This document shows positions 57,901 through 64,000 of a DNA stretch of 64,000 nt, in pieces. This stretch comes from Casuarius casuarius (taxonomy: Eukaryota > Chordata > Aves > Casuariiformes > Casuariidae). Both the position numbers and the translations under genes were made by a program. The stretch is taken from positions 20,860-84,859 of the forward strand of contig PTFA01000531.1 in the NCBI GenBank assembly GCA_003342895.1, in the 5' to 3' direction. The first letter of the stretch is position 1. Each line of letters opens with the position of its first letter. Under the pieces are notes generated by a model. It did no database searches. It was not told where the DNA came from and worked only from the letters and a program-made list of their open reading frames with translations.

Positions 57901-60087
57901 CAATGGTAACTGCAGACATGCTGTTGCAGCTGCATTTAGTGTCTTGCTGGGGCTGGATCCAAACCCCCACAGGACTCACTGGTTTTGGCATGCTTTGCAT
58001 CAGGTGTTTGTGCCATCTCCCTGCCCTGTGCGTCAGCTCGTCCCCAGCCAGCATGTGGCTGGTGGTGCAAGAGCTCCTGGGCTCCTCTCACTGCCCCAGC
58101 CCTGCCTTAGCTACTGCCCCAGTCCTGCCCCAGTTCCTGGGCTCCTTCTACCCATCCTGTCTCAGCCCCTGATGGGCCCAGCTCAGGGTCTCCTCACTGG
58201 CTCTAGCTTGCAGGACTTGACATTTCACTCCTGGACTTAAACACCATCTGTGCCTGTGAAGACCTCAGTGGGGATACGTGCCCCAAAGCATGCTGTTGGA
58301 AGCATCTGCCCTCCTCAGGGAAGGCTGTGTACCTTCCCTTGTACCGATGCTGACTTCAGGAAGGAGGGCTGATAGGAGCTGTATGATTAATGCATCACAT
58401 CTTGTTCCCCTGAGAGTGATGTTTACCACCTACAAGCTGGAGGTTTGCACTGACCTTGTGTCTTTGTGGCTTGAAGCCGCATTAGCACCATCTGCCAGCA
58501 AAGCAGAGCTTCCTGGCTTGCAGTAAAGCAGGCTTGGGGTGGGCATCCTACACTGCTGTGCCGTGGTGGGATGGAAAGGACCTGACTTTCTCTCAGAGGC
58601 CAGCAGCCCCTTTTGGGGGTTGTATTGCACAGCTTTTGTGGTTTTCTATTTGTGGTATTCTTTCACTATTAGTAATTAGCTTAAGTTTTTAGAAAGAACC
58701 CGCAATCCGGACCTGATGAACAATGCTACGACAGTAGGTTATTGTTCAGCCTGAGGAGAAGGAAACACTCCCTGCTTGGGAGCTTTCCAGGGGTTATCGT
58801 GCTTAGCTGGAAGGAAGCAGAACTTTTCAGCATCAATTCTGTCCGCAGCGCTCCTGCTGACTGCGGCACCGGCATGTCCCTGACAGCGCATACAGCATGA
58901 GGAATCCAGCTTCAGGCTCAGGCATCATGTAGAGCTGGCGCTTCCAGCCCCTCCTGTCCTATGTTATAAGCAGAGTGTGTCTGATGCAGGATGAAGGCCA
59001 GAAAACTAGTGTGGAAACATTGGCAGGGCTGCCTTGCTGCTGCCCTGGCTCAGAGCACTTGGGATGCTCCAGAGTTCCGGAAGATTACCAGCTTTTAATG
59101 GGGAGAAATACAATGACAATACTGTCATTTGACCTGTCCGTAACAGCTCAGAGACGTTAGAAGGCAAAAACCAAGATACTGCTTCAAATTTGCAACTCCT
59201 ATTCTGGCCAGTTGATCTGAGTCTGTGCATCTCTGAGTCTCTGAGTGAGCAACAGTTCTGCCAGAGAGACGTGTCCACCCTCTAGTCAATGATGGTCCTG
59301 CTACCACCTCCTGCGGCTATATCAACAGCCTGGCTGCAGGTGTATTAGTTCACAGCCACTCAGATGGCTGCAGCTCATTCCCATACATTTGCCAAGGACA
59401 GCTTTTTTCCCGGATAGCCTGAGCTGTCGTTTAGATGATGGAATTTGCAGTTTAAAAGCACTCTTCCATTTCAGTGAGGCTTTTGCCTTGCAGAGAATTA
59501 ACACCATCATTTCCTGCTCTGATGGGACCACGTGATACTTCTTTGCCTGACCTCAAGCTTGTCCATGCAGCCCTCTAAGAGAGTTGTGCGGCTACGGTTT
59601 TCTACATAGCTCTTTCCTTTGACGACATGATGAAAAAATTGTTTGTATTTCCTACCTATGCTGACACAGCTGCTATCTCTTCTTGAGGTGTCACAGCAGC
59701 AGCAGAAGCAGTTATGGAAAAAACCCTGGTGTAGATCTAACCTTTAAAGGAAAGCACACTCCATATCTCTGCTCTGCATCTGGGCCCGAGGACGCTGTTT
59801 GTACCCTTTGCCAAAGCAAATGTGCTTCGCTTGGATTCATGTCCCTCAGCCCTGCAGCCCCGTCCCGGCAGCCGCACCAGGCGCAGGGCCAGGTGCAGGA
59901 CGTGGCAGGTGGCAGCTGGTCACTAACATGCGCGGTGCCTTTCTCTGGGAGCAGGTGGGCTCCCACGAGGTGTCTGCTGAGCCGAGGCAGGGTGGAGACG
60001 TGGCAAGCAGGAGCTCTCTTTGCCAACTCCCTGAACTGGGTTTAATTTAGCTCCCCAAAAGAAAAGGTCGCCTGGAACCGAACGCAC
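54902..60087. other. Gene-poor DNA, nothing coding recognised
   Basis: Ordinary to A+T-rich sequence with no recognisable exon, RNA gene or transposon. Short open frames only. Confidence 0.45.
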
Positions 60088-60141
60088 CACACAGAAAGTG
60101 CTCTCTGGCAGCAGCACACAGAAAGTGCTCTCTGGCAGCAG
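60088..60141. repeat. 27-bp tandem duplication
   Basis: Two identical 27-bp copies starting CACACAGAAAGTGCTCTCTG lie at 60088-60114 and 60115-60141, followed by extra CAG units. Identity of the copies suggests a recent duplication. Confidence 0.9.
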
Positions 60142-62949
60142 CAGCAGGTCCAAGGAAGGCTCTGCTTATTTTCAGGCAATGAAAAACAAATCTGATGTTG
60201 AAAATGTGGTTAAAATAGAAGCCTTCTTAGTGGAGAGAGACTGGAGAAGGCTGCAGTCAGCCAAGAGGGTGCCAAGGCTACCTCTTCCAAACAGGCCTGG
60301 AAGCAGGAACTGTATGAAGCTTTCAAGAAAATGGAACTTCTGCTCAACTGAGGCTTTCCATTTCACTAAAATACCTCAGTCCAGCTCAAATCCTGACTTT
60401 GCAATTTATTATCATAACATTATAAAGTAAAATGCCATCAGTGATGAAAATAAATGTTCTCTCCCAGGCAAGAGCCTCAATAAAATGTTCCAGGACACTG
60501 GGGGAGGGATCCCTCCAGCTGAATTTTGCCAGTTGTTTTGCAGGCAGACTTTCAGTCTTAAACTTTCAGTGTTAAAGAAACATGGTCTTCTGACTGGAAA
60601 TCGCTTCTCTGTGACATTCCCGAGGCTTGGTAGCAGTCAGGACTGCTTTGGGGGCACCGAACAGGGTATGACCCTGACACCTAAAAAGTGAAGCCTGACA
60701 ATGTGCAGGAGAGAAGACCCCCAGGGCAGGGGGAGGAGGGGAGGATGGTGAGGAAGAGGAGGATGCTGCAGGCCGCCTGCTCCTCCTTTAGACTCGCTCA
60801 TGGTCCCCAGGGCTTGCTGGTGGGCAGCGGGCATAGGTTGGGCTGTGCTCAGCTGCCTGCTCTGTGCCAAGGAGAGGCGGCTGCAACCGGCACTGTTATT
60901 TTCTGCATCTCCCCCTTCGTCTCTCAAACATGTATTATTCGGAGCAGTGTGGTGGGGCAGGTGCTGTGTTGCTCTGCTCCCACTCTCTGCCTTGCAAAGC
61001 TAGGAAAGGGACCATGCAGGGGACACTGAGCCCCTCAGCTCACACCGTCCTTGCCTGTGGGGCAGCTGCAGACCCTTGGCCTTCCCCATCCACCTGGATG
61101 AGCCCTGTGGAACAGCCAGAAGGGAAGGAGGAGAAAGGCTGAGGGCTGAGCCCTTCGTGTGGTTTAATGAGTCCTGTTTGTCCCCATTTGCATCATTTGA
61201 AATGCATTTGGGGCTCTCCTGAACACCCCTTGCCCTTGGAACGTGGCACAAGAGGCGAAAGCGATTTAGGCAAGCAAAGAAAAGAAAATGAGAAGCCGTT
61301 CCTCGCTCTCCTGTCACACTCCCCTTCTCCCTCCCTGTGCCATCTCACCAGTGTTGCGGACAGCAGCACGGAGATGAGAAGGAGCAAGCTGGTGTTGCAG
61401 GGAAGTTGGCCTGGCTGCCGAGTGGTGCCAAGCAGCATGTGGGGCTGGCAACCCCAAGGAGCTGAGCCAAAGTGCTCCCTCCCCCAGCTCCATTGGGGAG
61501 GAATCACTGTGGGGGCAGGAGACTGGGTTTTGGGGATATTTCCAATAAATAAATGGCTTGTTTAATCCCAAACTGGAATAGAGACAGGAGCTATTCCCTC
61601 CTGGAAACTTGCCGCCAGGTCTGCCTGCTGTGTCCCCGCTGTATGGTGCCCAGGCTGTGGCCCCTGACTCTCCACTTCCCAAAGTCAAGCCTGATAGATA
61701 GGGATCTTTCTGCAGAATGGATGTGGCTGACATTTAGCAGGAATCCTAATTCTCATCAGAACAATGCCTGGGGAGATGCAGACGGTGCTCGGCTGTCCGT
61801 CCAGCACGACATCCTGTTTTGCAAGCTTGGTCAGCACCTCGGTTCACTGAAAAATGCTCTCAGCTAGTTCTGGGCGATGTTTCCCAGAAATGACAGGGAC
61901 AGAACAAATGTTTTGCTTGGTGTAAGCTGGACTCAGTGTAACCCCTCTGGTGTTGTCGGGGTAAAAGGAACCAACGTGCGTTTTGCAGTGCCCCAACGCC
62001 CAAGAATAGGGAGCGAGCTGCGCGAGGAGGCTCTGGCTTCCCTCCTGCCACCCCAGCTCCGGAGACCCCTCCTGTTAAACAATATGGTCTGTTTCTTGCT
62101 ATGCAGCAAAAATCCCTTTTGCTCAAAGATGTCAAAGCAAGCTACATTCAAAGGCCCATTTAAAGTATAACCTTTATTGCATTCATTTTAGATAAGGGCA
62201 AAGAGAGATATTTTGCATCTCTCCCCCAACCACAGACTTGTTGACATATCTGGGAAGAGCAGCCAGTGCTGCCCCTCTTTTCCCAGCTGCATGGGGCTGC
62301 ATTTGAAGTTTCAGATGAACACTAGAGCTTTTTCTCAGCTTGATCATACATTTTTTGTGTAGCAGCTGCTTCTTCAAGGAATACAGAAGAAGACAACTCA
62401 AACATGTTTCTAACCAAAGTGAGGTTCAGGCTTTACTAAGAATGAAGCTTTCGTTTTTCCCAAAATACAAATTATTCCTTACTCAAGGGCTACAACAGAA
62501 AGTCAGAGAGCAGCCCAGAATACTGCTTTTGGTAAACTGAGATATAACTTGAAACTCTTCTCCTGTTCAACATCTACCTCAAGGTTTTGGGGCAACTCCT
62601 GGTGCAGGAGTGAAACCCCTCTCTGCCATCGCCCTGCACATGCGCTCAAACAAAGCACTCACAGGGAAGCCCTGGAGGTTGCGCCCCCACCCCAACCTCT
62701 GTTGTATCCCCTCTTGCAAGAACTGCTCTGAACTCCTTTCCAAAGCTTGTTGGAGTATTACTCCTGGTGGAGACAGAGGTATCGAAGAGCTGTTCCTGTG
62801 GCCAGCCGTATTCCATGGCAATTTTCTCCACCTGGAAGACTTGCATATGATCTGCATTGCCACAGCATCTGACCACCTCACAGTTTTTAAGGCATTGTCT
62901 GAAAAAGCTAGGGAGATGCTGTGAGCAGGGCCGGTGGTGTGGGGAGGCT
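60142..62949. other. Gene-poor DNA, nothing coding recognised
   Basis: No coding exon or transposon is recognised. A reverse octamer ATTTGCAT lies at 61186-61193. An AATAAA word on the minus strand near 62173-62178 has no recognisable exon upstream. Confidence 0.45.
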
Positions 62950-63500
62950 GCCGTGAGGGCAGCAGCTGGCTGCCGTGTGCGGCTCACGGCGCATTGCGGG
63001 TCCCCAGCGAGCCTCGGCCATGGCATGCCAGCGAGGCTGCAGCTGCCCTGTGCTTGCTGCCAGCAGGAGGACCAGTGGCACCTGGCTCCGCACGGCTGCA
63101 GGAGGGAAATGCCCCCCCATCCGGGCTGTGTTTGGGGCTACTGGCTATAGTCCTTTGGCCCAAGCAGCCGGAGCACGCTGCTCCCTCCCTGGGGAGCAGC
63201 TGGCAGGGCCGTGCTGCCACAGGAAGACGCGACTACCCAGCTACCCCATTTTGGCAGAGTTTAGCCTCCTTGTATGGCTGGAAAGAGAAGCCCCGAGCTC
63301 TTGCTGCAAGCCCTGGAGCTCCCGGCTTTGCTCCCCGGCCGGGGCTGCCCGCTGGCCCCTGCCCGGCTGCGGGCTCTGGTGCTGGCTCCAGCTCCAACGG
63401 AGCAACAGCGGCCTCCAGTGCCTAAACCTCCTCCCTCTCTCCATCCAGGGAGCCGGCACCCTCGTCCTCCGCTGCTCCAGCCCCTGGACCTCACCCTGAG
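62950..63500. other. GC-rich patch near the right end
   Basis: G+C and CpG content rise relative to the flanks, and several frames of 70-170 codons stay open on both strands without domains. It could be a small CpG island or an exon-bearing region. I recognise no product. Confidence 0.3.
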
Positions 63501-64000
63501 CAAGCCAGATCCCAGGTCAGGGCACTGGGTCCCAGCCCGGAAAGGGAGCTGCAAAGCCCTCCAAGAACAAGAGACAAGACAGGAAGTCCTTCAGCCCAAG
63601 CAGCCAGGCCAGACTCTTCCTCCCAGCACAGGCCCTGGAGCATCGGTTTTAATGCCCGATACACTGAAAGTCATGAGGTCACCGGTCTCCCACTGGTCGG
63701 CTGCTGGAAGCTTAGGAAAAGAAAACAAAATTATCCATGCAAAATAGAGTCTGCTTGTTGTGCCAGAGCCTAGCTGTCTCCCTGGGAATATCCTAGCCTT
63801 TTTCCCCAGGGCTCTGTCAGTAATTTGCTCACAGCTCTTTATGAATGTTACCAAAACAGACCATATTTTACTGGAATGTATTTTAAATGTCAGGAAAAGT
63901 GGGGGCGGGTGGGGTGGGAAATCCCAGTGCAAGACATTGAAATGCTTCCATTTTATTAGAAGTTTATATAGGCGAAAGACATCTTGTGCTCTCTTCTCCA
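63501..64000. other. Right edge, nothing recognised
   Basis: The sequence becomes A+T-rich again. A G-run-containing stretch near 63900-63920 precedes A+T-rich sequence to the window end. No gene is recognised. Confidence 0.45.

Noticed and set aside
63274..63747. Plus-strand frame of 157 codons in the GC-rich patch near the right end
   Set aside because: The translation is Pro/Leu/Ala-rich with no domain, and overlapping frames of similar length exist on both strands.

Overview
This is a vertebrate nuclear window, most likely from a sauropsid and probably a bird. Three decayed CR1-type LINE fragments (25900-26450, 34220-34495, 54590-54901) are the repeat class that dominates bird, crocodilian and turtle genomes. 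There are no operons, tRNA, rRNA or CRISPR arrays. The window holds one gene I can name with confidence: a single-exon coding region on the minus strand at 21136-22242 for the histamine H2 receptor (HRH2), a class A aminergic GPCR of 368 residues with all of its key ligand-binding and activation residues intact.

Layout. Positions 1 to about 17 kb are very rich in G+C, with several CpG-dense stretches (about 1500-2280, 5180-6330, 7870-9000, 11380-12330). Short A+T-rich islands inside them look like conserved non-coding regulatory DNA, carrying octamer, TAATTA, NK2-like and E-box words. A nested minisatellite with 73/62-bp units lies at about 4440-4990. From 17 to 21 kb the composition becomes ordinary. 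HRH2 follows at 21-22 kb. From 22.3 kb to the end the sequence is gene-poor, more A+T-rich intergenic or intronic DNA with CR1 relics, small tandem duplications and a few conserved-looking A+T-rich blocks. I recognise no second protein gene.

What fits together. In mammals HRH2 lies between SFXN1 and CPLX2. The minus-strand orientation here would put CPLX2 towards low coordinates and SFXN1 towards high coordinates, but I find neither in the window. The left, regulatory-looking half would then be HRH2-CPLX2 intergenic DNA or distal HRH2 exons and introns, and the right half HRH2 5' exons, introns and upstream DNA. The most useful specific observation is that the HRH2 stop codon is embedded in a near-consensus splice donor (AG|GTAAGA), so the main coding exon can end either in the stop or by splicing to an alternative C-terminus. 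I found no convincing undescribed biological system. The weaker leads are two unusually long minus-strand open frames of about 1.5 kb in the GC-rich half, a cluster of strong plus-strand splice-site words at 13.0-14.4 kb, and a possible minus-strand terminal exon at 53.1-53.5 kb.
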